A stretch of DNA of 64,000 nt. Source: Planctomycetota bacterium (GTDB lineage: Bacteria; Planctomycetota; SZUA-567; JAKLDR01). The notes beneath the pieces are model-generated. The model searched no databases, was not told where the DNA came from, and saw nothing but the letters and a program-made list of their open reading frames with translations. Position numbers and translations under genes: made by a program. This document shows positions 40,507 through 48,077 of the stretch, in pieces; position 1 is the first letter of the stretch; the number at the start of each line of letters is the position of its first letter. Location of the stretch: positions 124,001 to 188,000 of the forward strand of contig JAKLDR010000002.1 in assembly GCA_022703445.1 (NCBI GenBank), written 5' to 3'.

Positions 40507-41427
40507 CTACTGCCCCTGCCCTGCTGCGACCGGGATGTACCCGGCCTGCCTGACAACCGCCTGGCCGGCCGGCGAGAGGATCCAGTCCAGGTACTTCCTG
40601 GTTTCGCCCTGCGGCTCGCCCAGGGTGTACATGTTGAGCGACCGGGCCAGCGGGTACTTCTTGTCACGGACGTTCTCGAAGGTCGGGGCATAGGCCGGCG
40701 CGCCGGCCTTGGCGGCCACGCTCACGAACTTGACCGCGGCGGTCTTGTAGCCCATGCCGCTGTAGCCGATGGCCCCGGGGGTGTGGCCGACCAGTTCGAC
40801 CACCTCCTTGGAGCCGGACATGCCCAGCGCCCCCAGCTTGAAATCCTGCTTGGCCAGGACGTGCTCGCGGAAGTAGACGTAGGTGCCGGAGTTGTTCATG
40901 CGGCTGGCCCGGATGATCCGGTCCTTCTCTGCGGCCGCTCCCAGCTGCGACCACCTCTCGATGGTGCCGCCCTTGCCGAAGATGCCGGCCAGCTGTTCGA
41001 AGGTGATCTCCTGGACGGGGTTGTCCCTGTGGACGTAGATGGCGATGGCGTCGTAGCCGACGATCCATTCCTGGGGAGTCTTCCCGGTGTTCTTGAGCGC
41101 CTGGGCCTTCTCGGACGCGGTGATCTCCCGGCTGGCGTTGGCGATGTCCACTATGCCCTGGGCCAGGTCCCGGATGCCAACGCCGGATCCGCCGCCGGAG
41201 ACCTCGACGGAGGCGTTCGGAGAGATTCGCCTGTATTCCTCGGCCCACATCTGGGCTAGGTTGACCATGGTGTCGGAGCCGGTGTTCCGAACCACTGTCC
41301 TGGGAGCGGGCTTCCCGGCGTTCGGCTTGCCGGATGAGGAGCCGCCCCCGCAGCCGAAGGCGGCCAGCAGCCCAACCAGCGGCAGCCGGGCGGCTAGTCG
41401 GCCCATCGATCTCCTAGGCGTTGCCAT
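40507..41427 (-). CDS. pstS: Phosphate-binding lipoprotein PstS
   Basis: Protein of 306 residues from ATG 41427 (GAGGAG upstream); a second ATG at 41406 with AGGAG four bases before it gives a shorter, equally sound lipoprotein signal. Lipobox AAFGC near residue 26. Phosphate-binding residues lie in 'NTGSDTMVNLAQMWAEEYRR', 'VSGGGSGVGIRDLAQGIVDI', 'ANASREIT' and 'RASRMNNSGTYVYFREHVLA', as in PstS. Captures phosphate outside the membrane. First gene of pstS-C-A-B-B-phoU; a Pho-box-like site lies about 55 bases upstream. Confidence 0.95.
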   Translation of the reverse strand: MATPRRSMGRLAARLPLVGLLAAFGCGGGSSSGKPNAGKPAPRTVVRNTGSDTMVNLAQMWAEEYRRISPNASVEVSGGGSGVGIRDLAQGIVDIANASREITASEKAQALKNTGKTPQEWIVGYDAIAIYVHRDNPVQEITFEQLAGIFGKGGTIERWSQLGAAAEKDRIIRASRMNNSGTYVYFREHVLAKQDFKLGALGMSGSKEVVELVGHTPGAIGYSGMGYKTAAVKFVSVAAKAGAPAYAPTFENVRDKKYPLARSLNMYTLGEPQGETRKYLDWILSPAGQAVVRQAGYIPVAAGQGQ

Positions 41428-41480
41428 CTCTCCTCTGCTCCCATGCCTTTGGGGCTTCTCTACCTGTATTAAAGCCCGGA

Positions 41481-41499
41481 TCCGTTAAGCCATTGTTAG
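41481..41499 (-). promoter_or_regulatory. Candidate Pho box upstream of pstS
   Basis: Minus strand CTAACAATGGCTTAACGGA: two (C/T)TAAC(A/G) half sites spaced 11 bases apart, resembling direct-repeat PhoP/PhoB sites (TTAACA type). Its place about 55-70 bases before pstS is right for phosphate control. The regulator itself is not in the window. Confidence 0.4.
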
Positions 41500-41701
41500 A
41501 GACCGGTGAGTATCAAGTCAAGGAAGGGAACGGGCCAGGCCCCCGATTCCTTCCGGAAAGCCCCCGGGCTCGGCACCGGAGGCCCGATCCCCTCCGCAGC
41601 CGGCGGTGGTAGGCGTCCCTGTCGACCGCGCCCTCCTTGCAGACGCTGATCCCGTCTGGGAGAGCAGTCCGCGCCCCGCGACGCACGGCGTCGCCGGGCG
41701 G
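41500..41701. other. Intergenic stretch, nothing recognised
   Basis: About 200 bases between the pst upstream region and the end of cbiO. I see no clear terminator with T-tract, no riboswitch, and no credible gene; a minus-strand frame runs past the cbiO stop but shows only GC-rich filler. Confidence 0.5.
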
Positions 41702-42409
41702 CTACAGCCCGCAGCGTTCCAGCAGTTCCCGATCGCCGAGCATCCCGGCCGTGGGCCCGTCGGCCGCGACGCGGCCCTCGTGAAGCACGATGGTCCTCGG
41801 ACAGAGCTCCCGGATCATGTCCAGGTCGTGGGCGGCGACGATCTTGGTGTGCCGGAAGCCGGCCAGCAGCCCGATCAGCCGGCGCCGGCTGCGGGGATCG
41901 AGCCCGGAGCTCGGCTCGTCCATGACCAGCACGTCCGGGCTCATGGCCAGCACCCCGGCGATGGCCGCGGCGCGCTTCTCCCCCCCCGAGAGCCGGTAGG
42001 GTGGCCGCGCGCGGAGGTGCTCGGCCCCGACCGCCGTGAGCGACTCGCGGACCCGGCGCTCCACCTCCTCGCCCGGCAACTGCATGTTCGCGGGCCCGAA
42101 GGCCACGTCCTCGCCGACCGTGGGCATGAAGAGCTGGTCGTTGGGATCCTGGAAGACGAAGCCGACGCTGCGCCGGACCTGGGCCAGGGTCGCGCGGGTC
42201 ACCGGGACGTCGCCGATCCGCACCTCGCCCCCGGCCGGCAGCAGGCAGCCGTTGAGGTGCAGGAGCAGCGTGCTCTTGCCCGCGCCGTTGGCGCCGACCA
42301 GCCCCACCGACTCGCCGTGCTCTATGCGAAAGGAGGCGCCGCGCAGGGCGGCCGTGCCGTCCGGATAGGCGAACTCGAGGTTCCTGGCCTCGACGATGTG
42401 GTGGCTCAT
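41702..42409 (-). CDS. cbiO: Nickel/cobalt ECF transporter ATPase CbiO
   Basis: Protein of 235 residues from ATG 42409, overlapping the cbiQ stop by four bases. ATPase motifs intact: Walker A GANGAGKST, Q-loop VFQDPNDQLFMPTV (the PNDQLF form is typical of ECF-transporter ATPases), signature LSGGEKRAAAIAGVLAM, Walker B VLVMDEPSSGLD, H-loop VAAHDLDMI. Somewhat shorter than usual (about 270) because it ends soon after the D-loop region. Energises CbiM(N)Q. Confidence 0.92.
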   Translation of the reverse strand: MSHHIVEARNLEFAYPDGTAALRGASFRIEHGESVGLVGANGAGKSTLLLHLNGCLLPAGGEVRIGDVPVTRATLAQVRRSVGFVFQDPNDQLFMPTVGEDVAFGPANMQLPGEEVERRVRESLTAVGAEHLRARPPYRLSGGEKRAAAIAGVLAMSPDVLVMDEPSSGLDPRSRRRLIGLLAGFRHTKIVAAHDLDMIRELCPRTIVLHEGRVAADGPTAGMLGDRELLERCGL

Positions 42410-43218
42410 GGCGCCCCCCCCACTGCCAGCCGCCCGAGGTTCTCGGCCAGGTGCCCGAACCGCGCGAGGGCGAAGAAGGCCAGGCAGGCGGCGAGGAAGA
42501 CGGAGTCGGCCCGGCCCCAGCGCAGCGGCCGCAGCGCGGGCATCGAGCCGTCGAACCCGCGCGAGAGCATGGCCGCGTGCACCCGCAGGCCGCGGTCGTG
42601 GGCGCGCAGCAGCAGGTGTCCGGCGAGCGAGCCCCACACGCGCACCGTCGCCGGCCGGCCGGAGGCGGAACGCAGCGCGTGTGCGCGCACCGCCCGCGCC
42701 CCCTCGTCGGCCAGGACGAAGATGTAGCGGTAGAGCAGCAGGAACTGGGTGACCAGCGCCCGGGGCGCACCGAGCCGTCCGAGCCCGGAGCCGACGCCCA
42801 CGTATCCGGTCGTGGCCAGCAGCGTCAGCGCCGCCCCGGCGGTCAGTGCGAACCTGGCCAGGATGGAGAGGAAGGACAGCCACCCGCCGGTGACGGCCAG
42901 CGGGCCCCAGTGCGCCACGACCTCCCGGTCGAACAGGGGGTTGAAGACTCCGACCATCACCGCGAACGGCGAGGCCAGGAGCAGGCTGCGGCCGACCAGC
43001 CGGAACGGCACCCGGCCGGCGGCGAGCATGGCCACCGGGAAGAGCGCCAGGGGCGCCAGTTCGGCGAACTCGCGCAGGGGCGAGGAGGCGACCGCCAGGA
43101 CGAAACCGGCCGTGGCCAGCAGCTTGACGCGCGGGTCGAGCCGGTGCACCGGCGTGTCCTGGGCGGCCAGCGCGTCGAGCGCGCCGATCTCGCGCAGGGC
43201 GGCGTCGATCCGGGGCAT
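42406..43218 (-). CDS. cbiQ: Nickel/cobalt ECF transporter transmembrane protein CbiQ
   Basis: Protein of 270 residues from ATG 43218. Cytoplasmic start with 'HRLDPRVKLLATAGFVLAVA', the first T-component helix, followed by four or five more, and two coupling motifs with Ala-Arg-Gly type sequence: 'MLSRGFDGSMPAL' near residue 225 and 'ADEGARAVRAHALRSASGRP' near 170. It links the metal-binding CbiM to CbiO. Starts within one base of the cbiMN stop. Confidence 0.9.
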   Translation of the reverse strand: MPRIDAALREIGALDALAAQDTPVHRLDPRVKLLATAGFVLAVASSPLREFAELAPLALFPVAMLAAGRVPFRLVGRSLLLASPFAVMVGVFNPLFDREVVAHWGPLAVTGGWLSFLSILARFALTAGAALTLLATTGYVGVGSGLGRLGAPRALVTQFLLLYRYIFVLADEGARAVRAHALRSASGRPATVRVWGSLAGHLLLRAHDRGLRVHAAMLSRGFDGSMPALRPLRWGRADSVFLAACLAFFALARFGHLAENLGRLAVGGAP

Positions 43219-44310
43219 CTATCCCCCGGCCTGCTCCGCCCGTCCCCGGAGGCGCAGGCCGAGACCGACCATGGCGATCAGTGCGAGGACGATGGCTCCC
43301 CCGACCACCCCCGACAGCGAGGTGCCGGAACTGACCGCCGGATGGGGCGCACCGGACTCCTCGGGCTCCCTGGCTGCTTCCGGGGTGCCGGCGGCCGCCG
43401 CCGCGACAGGCTCGCCGTCGGTTGTGGAGGACTTGAAATCATATCCTGGAAGGAAGGCCGTCCACTCCTGGATCCCGGCGCAGAGACGGTGCCAGCGATC
43501 CTGGAGGACGGCCGGCTCCTCCCTGCCGCAGGTCCCGGCCGAGGACCACTCCAGGCCGTCCGGCCGGGTCGAGGCGAACCAGGAGAAGAGCCCGCCGGTG
43601 ACCAGGGCCAGCGCCGCGAACGCCACGAGCACCGGCCGCATCGAAGTGGGACGCGCCACCGGGCCGGTCGCCGAGGGCAGGACCAGCTCCGGCCGGGCCT
43701 TCCACACGAAGGCCAGCAGCGCCGCGGTCACCAGGCCCTCGACGATGCCGATGGCCAGATGGATGGGCTGCATGAGCAGCGCGAAGGTCCCGAAGGGCAG
43801 CTCGGAGATTCCGGAGAAGAGCGTCTGGAGCACGACGCCGAAGGCCCCCAGCTGCAGGCCGATGGCGCCGGCCAGCACGGCAGCGAAGGTCAGCCGCCCG
43901 CGGCCCGGCTTGTCGCCCACCATCCTCCTGAAGACCAGCGGATAGACCACGAAGCACGGCCAGAAGCCGAGGTTGAAGGCGTTGCAGCCCAGGGCCAGCA
44001 GCCCGCCGTCGGCGAAGAAGAGGGCCTGCACCGTCAGGATCGAGAACATCGCCAGGAAGGCGGCGTGGGGTCCGAGCAGGATGGCCAGCAGCAGCCCGCC
44101 GGCCAGGTGGCCGCTCGAGCCCGTCCCCGGGATGGCGAAGTTGACCATCTGTGCGGCGAAGACGAAGGCGCCGAGGACCCCCATCAGCTGCACCCTGGCG
44201 TCGGTCATCTCCTCCCGCAGCCTGCGGGCCGACCAGGCGGCCAGCCCGGCCGAGGCCGCCCACATGGCGCCGCCCACCCCCGGGGAGACCAGGGCGTCGG
44301 ACATGTGCAC
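43219..44310 (-). CDS. cbiM: CbiM-CbiN fusion, metal-binding component of Ni/Co ECF transporter
   Basis: Protein of 363 residues from GTG 44310 (GGAGGAGG nine bases upstream). It begins Met-His-Met-Ser-Asp-Ala, the N-terminal metal site of CbiM/NikM in which His2 binds Ni or Co; 'GTGSSGHLAGGLLLAILLGP' adds the further ligand His. Helices 1-6 end near residue 215. From 225 a CbiN/PDGLE-like part follows: 'PVLVAFAALALVTGGLFSWF', 'ASTRPDGLEWS' (the PDGLE motif) and a final helix near 335-355. NikM with fused N part is known. NikR next door points to nickel. Confidence 0.93.
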   Translation of the reverse strand: MHMSDALVSPGVGGAMWAASAGLAAWSARRLREEMTDARVQLMGVLGAFVFAAQMVNFAIPGTGSSGHLAGGLLLAILLGPHAAFLAMFSILTVQALFFADGGLLALGCNAFNLGFWPCFVVYPLVFRRMVGDKPGRGRLTFAAVLAGAIGLQLGAFGVVLQTLFSGISELPFGTFALLMQPIHLAIGIVEGLVTAALLAFVWKARPELVLPSATGPVARPTSMRPVLVAFAALALVTGGLFSWFASTRPDGLEWSSAGTCGREEPAVLQDRWHRLCAGIQEWTAFLPGYDFKSSTTDGEPVAAAAAGTPEAAREPEESGAPHPAVSSGTSLSGVVGGAIVLALIAMVGLGLRLRGRAEQAGG

Positions 44311-44357
44311 GGGCGGCTACCTCCTCCGCGGAGCGGCTTGCGGGGCCATGGCCGGAA

Positions 44358-44774
44358 TCATCTGACACCCTCGCCCGTGGTCGCGGTCATCAGCGCGCTG
44401 TGCTTGACACCCTTGACCGCCTTGAGTCCGGCCAGGAGCTGGCGGATCCGGGCCGCCGCGCCGCGCACCACCACCACCTCCATGCAGTGGTGGTGGTCGA
44501 GGTGCACGTGCTGGCTGCAGACGATCAGCTCCCCGAAGTCGTGCTGCACGTCCGTGAGCTTCTTGACGATCGAGCCCCGGTGGTGGTCGTAGACCATGAC
44601 GATGGCCCCGGCCACGTCCCGGCCGCCCTGCCACTCCTGCTGCACGAGCGCGGAGCGCATCAGGGCCTTGACCGCCTCCGAGCGGGTGGCGTAGCCGCTC
44701 GTGGCGGCGAAGGCGTCGAACTGCTCGAAGAGCTCCGGCTCGAGCGAGATGCTGGCCCGCGAGACCCTGCCCAT
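44358..44774 (-). CDS. nikR: Nickel-responsive regulator NikR
   Basis: Protein of 138 residues from ATG 44774 (AAGGAGG upstream). N-terminal ribbon-helix-helix ('RVSRASISLEPELFEQFDAF' to 'SEAVKALMRSAL', 3-45), C-terminal ACT-like nickel domain with ligands in 'MVYDHHRGSI' (His near 76) and 'CSQHVHLDHHHCMEVVVV' (His, His, Cys near 87-96). When nickel binds, NikR grips an operator and shuts off nickel import. It is the first gene of the nikR-cbiMN-cbiQ-cbiO operon, with a palindromic operator just upstream. Very short gap (47 bases) to cbiMN. Confidence 0.95.
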   Translation of the reverse strand: MGRVSRASISLEPELFEQFDAFAATSGYATRSEAVKALMRSALVQQEWQGGRDVAGAIVMVYDHHRGSIVKKLTDVQHDFGELIVCSQHVHLDHHHCMEVVVVRGAAARIRQLLAGLKAVKGVKHSALMTATTGEGVR

Positions 44775-44788
44775 GGATGCCTCCTTCG

Positions 44789-44815
44789 GTGTTACGAAGG
44801 CATTATGCGTCACAC
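44789..44815. promoter_or_regulatory. Candidate NikR operator overlapping the -10 region
   Basis: GTGTTACG, 11 bases, CGTCACAC: an inverted repeat with half sites GTGT(T/G)ACG, 15 bases before the nikR ATG. NikR operators in other bacteria are long-spaced inverted repeats. On the minus strand the spacer holds CATAAT, a good -10, so binding would block the promoter directly. Confidence 0.6.
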
Positions 44816-44855
44816 CGCGGGGCTGTCAAGAAACACCCCCGGCGGTTCTCGCCGG

Positions 44856-44883
44856 TTTCTGAAATGCCTCCGCCGGCTATAAT
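44856..44883 (+). promoter_or_regulatory. Sigma-70-type promoter of metallophosphoesterase gene
   Basis: Perfect -10 TATAAT at 44878-44883; weak -35 TTTCTG at 44856-44861 with a 16-base spacer. Lies upstream of all likely starts of the phosphoesterase. Confidence 0.5.
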
Positions 44884-44908
44884 CCCGCAGGCGGCTCGAC
44901 GGGACGGG

Positions 44909-45967
44909 ATGGGAGGGCGGGGACGCTTGGTCGACACTTCGCGCGCCATGCTGGCGGCCGCCCTGGCCTTCGGGCTGTACCTGGCGGCGGGAGTCATCCT
45001 GCTCCGGGCGGCGCTCCGGCGGTTCCGGCGCAAGAGCCCCTCCCCGGAGGTTCCAGGCCTGGCGGCTCGCGGCGCCTCCGCGGGGACGGCGGCGCGGCTG
45101 GCCCGCGCCGTCCGGGCCGCGGTCCTGGCGCTGGCCGGAGCCGGGCTGCTCTGCGCCATCTATGCCCGGCTGGTCGAGCCCGACTGGCCGGCCGTGCGGC
45201 AGGTCGCGGTGCCGACCGCGGGACTGTCCGCCGCCCGGCCGGTGCGCCTGGTGCTGATCTCCGACACCCACTCCGACCCCGAGGCCCGGCTGGAGCCGCG
45301 CCTGCCGGAGATCGTCGCCGGGCTCCGGCCCGACCTCATCGTCTTCGCCGGAGACGCCCTCAACAGCCCCGGCGGCCTCCCCCACTTCCGGGAGCTCATG
45401 ACCAGTCTGGCGGCGATCGCCCCGACGTACGCCGTGCGCGGCAACTGGGACGTCTGGTTCTTCGCGGGGCTGGACCTCTACGGCGGCACGGGGGTCGGGG
45501 TGCTCGACGGCCAGGCGGTGCCGGTCCGCGCCGGAGGCTCGGAGGTCTGGCTGGCCGGCTTCGGCGTCCCGGGTCGGGGGCGGTTCGACCGCGAGGGCTA
45601 TCTCCGGCTGGCGCGCCGGGCCCTCGCCGGGGTGCCCGCGGGGCGGCCGGCGGTCTTCGTGCACCATTACCCGGAGGTGGCCGCGCTGGGCGTCGAGGCC
45701 GGCGCCGGGCTGGGCCTGGCCGGGGACACCCACGGCGGGCAGATCCGGCTGCCGCTGCTCGGAGAGCTCGTCCGCCTCGACCGCCTGGGCCGCCACTGGG
45801 ACGCCGGCCCGCACAGGCTCGACCGTGGCTGGCTCTACGTCAACCGGGGCCTGGGCATGGAGGGCGGGGCCGCGCCGCGGATCCGCTTCCTCTGCCGTCC
45901 GGAGGTCACGCTGATCGAACTTGTGCCGGAGGGCGGGCCGAGCCAGGGCGCCCCCTCCCTCGGGTGA
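44909..45967 (+). CDS. Membrane-anchored metallophosphoesterase
   Basis: Protein of 352 residues if ATG 44909 is used; TTG 44927 (better site, GGGAGGGCGGGGACGC) and ATG 44948 are alternatives. Two membrane helices (about 15-35 and 70-92) then a calcineurin-like domain: ISDTHSDPEA, FAGDALNSPGG, VRGNWDVW, VHHYPEV and AGDTHGGQIRLP. The GN-W-D in place of GNHE and the GDTHGGQ end fit the YkuE/YaeI-like phosphodiesterase branch, often acting on lipids or nucleotides at the membrane. Stands alone, divergent from nikR. Confidence 0.85.
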   Translation: MGGRGRLVDTSRAMLAAALAFGLYLAAGVILLRAALRRFRRKSPSPEVPGLAARGASAGTAARLARAVRAAVLALAGAGLLCAIYARLVEPDWPAVRQVAVPTAGLSAARPVRLVLISDTHSDPEARLEPRLPEIVAGLRPDLIVFAGDALNSPGGLPHFRELMTSLAAIAPTYAVRGNWDVWFFAGLDLYGGTGVGVLDGQAVPVRAGGSEVWLAGFGVPGRGRFDREGYLRLARRALAGVPAGRPAVFVHHYPEVAALGVEAGAGLGLAGDTHGGQIRLPLLGELVRLDRLGRHWDAGPHRLDRGWLYVNRGLGMEGGAAPRIRFLCRPEVTLIELVPEGGPSQGAPSLG

Positions 45968-46043
45968 CCGCCATCCGCGGCCGCGGGTTCCATATGCGTT
46001 CGTCCCGTCGGCTCCGGCCCGTTTGAGTTTTAGGAGAAGTGCG

Positions 46044-47039
46044 ATGCGCGCGACGCTGCGGATTCTGGTTCTGCCGGCCGTGGGGCTGGCCCTGGTCGTC
46101 ACGGGCTGCGGCCCCTCCGGCGGCGGCTCCGAGGCGCCGGCCCCGGCGGGCGTCGGCAAGCTCGGCGAGCCGGTCAAGGGGACGGCCCCCGTCCCGGTGC
46201 CCTCCACCGCCCCGGTGGATGCCAAGCTCCAGGAGGACGCCCGGCGGATCGCCACCGAGGTCGGCATGCTGCCGCCCAGCCCGGCCGCCGCCGCCGAGGG
46301 CCTGGAGGCCGCCCAGGGCTGGAAGCTGGCCGACTGGGAGGACCCGGGCACCTGCCGCCGGGTGGAGATCGGCCGGGGCGGCAACGCCATGATGCACCTG
46401 GCCACCGCCGGCGGCGAGAAGGGCAAGAGCACCCTGCTGCTCACCCGGGACATGTCCCTGGCCGACAAGGGTTCGATGCGCCTGGCCGTCTACAACACCG
46501 GCGCGGTCCCCGTACGCATCGCCGTGGCCTTCTGGTTCGCCGACTCCTGGGTCTACTACGAGAGCCAGCCGCAGGACGTCGAGCCGCGGGCCTGGAAGGA
46601 GCTCTCCTTCGACCTGGCCGGCACCGGCTACAAGACGGCCAGCTCCAAGTGGGCCTATTCCGCGTCGCTGTGGAAGCGCGAGGAGGCCAAACAGCTGGCC
46701 GTGCTGCTCTTCTCCGGCGGCAAGCCGGGAGCCATCTTCATCGACGGCGCCGCGGTCGACCTGGCCGCCCATCCCGCGCCGGGTCCGGCCGGCGCCCGCC
46801 CGGAAGGGCGTCCGGGCCCCGGTCAGGGCCAGGGCCGACTCCGCCGGCCGCCACCGCCTCCTCCGCCGCCGGCGACGCCCGGGACACCGGCCGAGAAGCC
46901 CGCCGCGCCCGAGGCCGGCGGCAAGGTCAAGGATCCCTCCGTGCCGGCCAAGCCCGAGGTCCCGGATGGCGGCGCCAAGGCTGCTCCGGGCAAGAGCCTC
47001 TTCGGCGAGCCCCCGCCGGAGGAGCCTCCGGAGAACTAG
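46044..47039 (+). CDS. Lipoprotein with carbohydrate-binding-like domain and Pro-rich tail
   Basis: Protein of 331 residues; ATG follows TAGGAG. Lipobox VVTGC near residue 22. A disordered Pro/Ala stretch (25-60) leads to a jelly-roll-like domain at about 90-245 ('GSMRLAVYNTGAVPVRIAVA', 'SWVYYESQPQDVEPRAWKEL', 'AKQLAVLLFSGGKPGAIFID'), the pattern seen in CBM-like domains on glycan-active proteins. The last 90 residues are Pro/Gly/Ala/Lys-rich, including a block of eight prolines. The next gene (AraC type) begins seven bases after its stop, so they are likely co-transcribed. Confidence 0.7.
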   Translation: MRATLRILVLPAVGLALVVTGCGPSGGGSEAPAPAGVGKLGEPVKGTAPVPVPSTAPVDAKLQEDARRIATEVGMLPPSPAAAAEGLEAAQGWKLADWEDPGTCRRVEIGRGGNAMMHLATAGGEKGKSTLLLTRDMSLADKGSMRLAVYNTGAVPVRIAVAFWFADSWVYYESQPQDVEPRAWKELSFDLAGTGYKTASSKWAYSASLWKREEAKQLAVLLFSGGKPGAIFIDGAAVDLAAHPAPGPAGARPEGRPGPGQGQGRLRRPPPPPPPPATPGTPAEKPAAPEAGGKVKDPSVPAKPEVPDGGAKAAPGKSLFGEPPPEEPPEN

Positions 47040-47046
47040 CAGCCCG

Positions 47047-47958
47047 ATGCCCGCCCACGCCGGCCAGGCCGGCCGCCCCGCCCCGCCCTCCGCGGAGGGC
47101 ATCCGCACCACCCGGACGGACCGGGCCCGCGGCCGGGCCAACGTCCGCGGAGTGTTCCCGGTCTTCGGCAGCATCTCGCTGGTCGAGAGCCGCGGCGAGC
47201 ACGAGTTCCGCCCGCACCGCCACGACGGCTACGAGGTCATCGTGGTCCGCCGCGGGGTCTATCGCGCGGAGCTCGGCGGCCAGTCCTTTCGGCTGACCCG
47301 CGGGCAGGGCCTGGTGGCCAAGCCCGGGGACACGCACCGGGACTTCTGCCAGCCGCCGCTGGTCTACTTCGCGGTGAACTTCGAGCTGTCCTCCGGGCTG
47401 GAGGGCGACCCGGCCCGGCCCGGGCTCTTCGCCCCGGGGGTGACCCCGGCCATGCAGATCTTCCGGATGGACGAGCGCCGCGCCTGGCCGCTGGTGCGCC
47501 AGATCCTCGACGAGTCGCAGGCGCCCGACGAACTCACCGCGCACGTCCAGGACGCGCTGCTGCTCACCTTCTTCTGGCGGCTGGTGCGGGCGCTGCCCCG
47601 CGAGGCGGTCTCCGAGGCCTTCCTGGACCTCTCCAGCAGCCGGGCGTTCCCGGCGCAGCTCCAGCGCGTCTTCCGGGCGAACCTCTCGCGGCCGCTCGAC
47701 CTGCCGGGGATGGCGCGGCTGATGGGCGTGAGCGAAAGCTCGCTGTCCCACAAGTGCCGGCGGCTCCTGGGCGTGACGCCGGCGAAGGCCTTCCTGCGTT
47801 GCCGGATGGAGCGGGCGGCGATGCTCCTGGCCAGCACCTCGCTGGCCGTCAAGGAGGTGGCCTTCGAGCTCGGCTTCGAGGATCCCTTCGCCTTCTCCCG
47901 CGCCTTCCGCCGGCACTTCGGCAAGTCGCCGTCGGAGGGGCGGTGGGCGAGGGGATAG
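47047..47958 (+). CDS. AraC-family transcriptional regulator
   Basis: Protein of 303 residues from ATG 47047. N-terminal cupin: 'GEHEFRPHRHDGYEVIVVRR' (metal-type HxH...E near 50-60) and 'LTRGQGLVAKPGDTHRDFCQ'. C-terminal double HTH at about 205-300: 'LDLPGMARLMGVSESSLSHK' and 'AVKEVAFELGFEDPFAFSRA' followed by 'FRRHFGKSPSEGR', the classic AraC end. The cupin suggests a sugar effector. Close to the preceding lipoprotein, and a word hairpin follows. Confidence 0.88.
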   Translation: MPAHAGQAGRPAPPSAEGIRTTRTDRARGRANVRGVFPVFGSISLVESRGEHEFRPHRHDGYEVIVVRRGVYRAELGGQSFRLTRGQGLVAKPGDTHRDFCQPPLVYFAVNFELSSGLEGDPARPGLFAPGVTPAMQIFRMDERRAWPLVRQILDESQAPDELTAHVQDALLLTFFWRLVRALPREAVSEAFLDLSSSRAFPAQLQRVFRANLSRPLDLPGMARLMGVSESSLSHKCRRLLGVTPAKAFLRCRMERAAMLLASTSLAVKEVAFELGFEDPFAFSRAFRRHFGKSPSEGRWARG

Positions 47959-47980
47959 TCGATGGCCTGGGGCAAGAAAG

Positions 47981-48077
47981 GCAGAATGCAGAATGATGAA
48001 TTATGAATGATGAAACGTGAGCCGGAAGACCGGCCTCGGAGCCCTTTCAGCATTCATAATTCATCATCCCACATTCC
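47981..48077. repeat. Tandem-word hairpin, GAATG family
   Basis: Left arm 47981-48014 (GCAGAATGCAGAATGATGAA and on) and right arm 48050-48077 (CATTCATAATTCATCATCCC and on). The TGA stop (48066-48064) and last codons of the formyltransferase-like gene lie in the right arm. Confidence 0.85.

Noticed and set aside
44311-44357. Possible cobalamin or nickel-cobalt riboswitch before cbiMN
   Set aside because: Only 47 bases separate nikR and cbiMN, too short for a known aptamer, and a NikR operator explains control.
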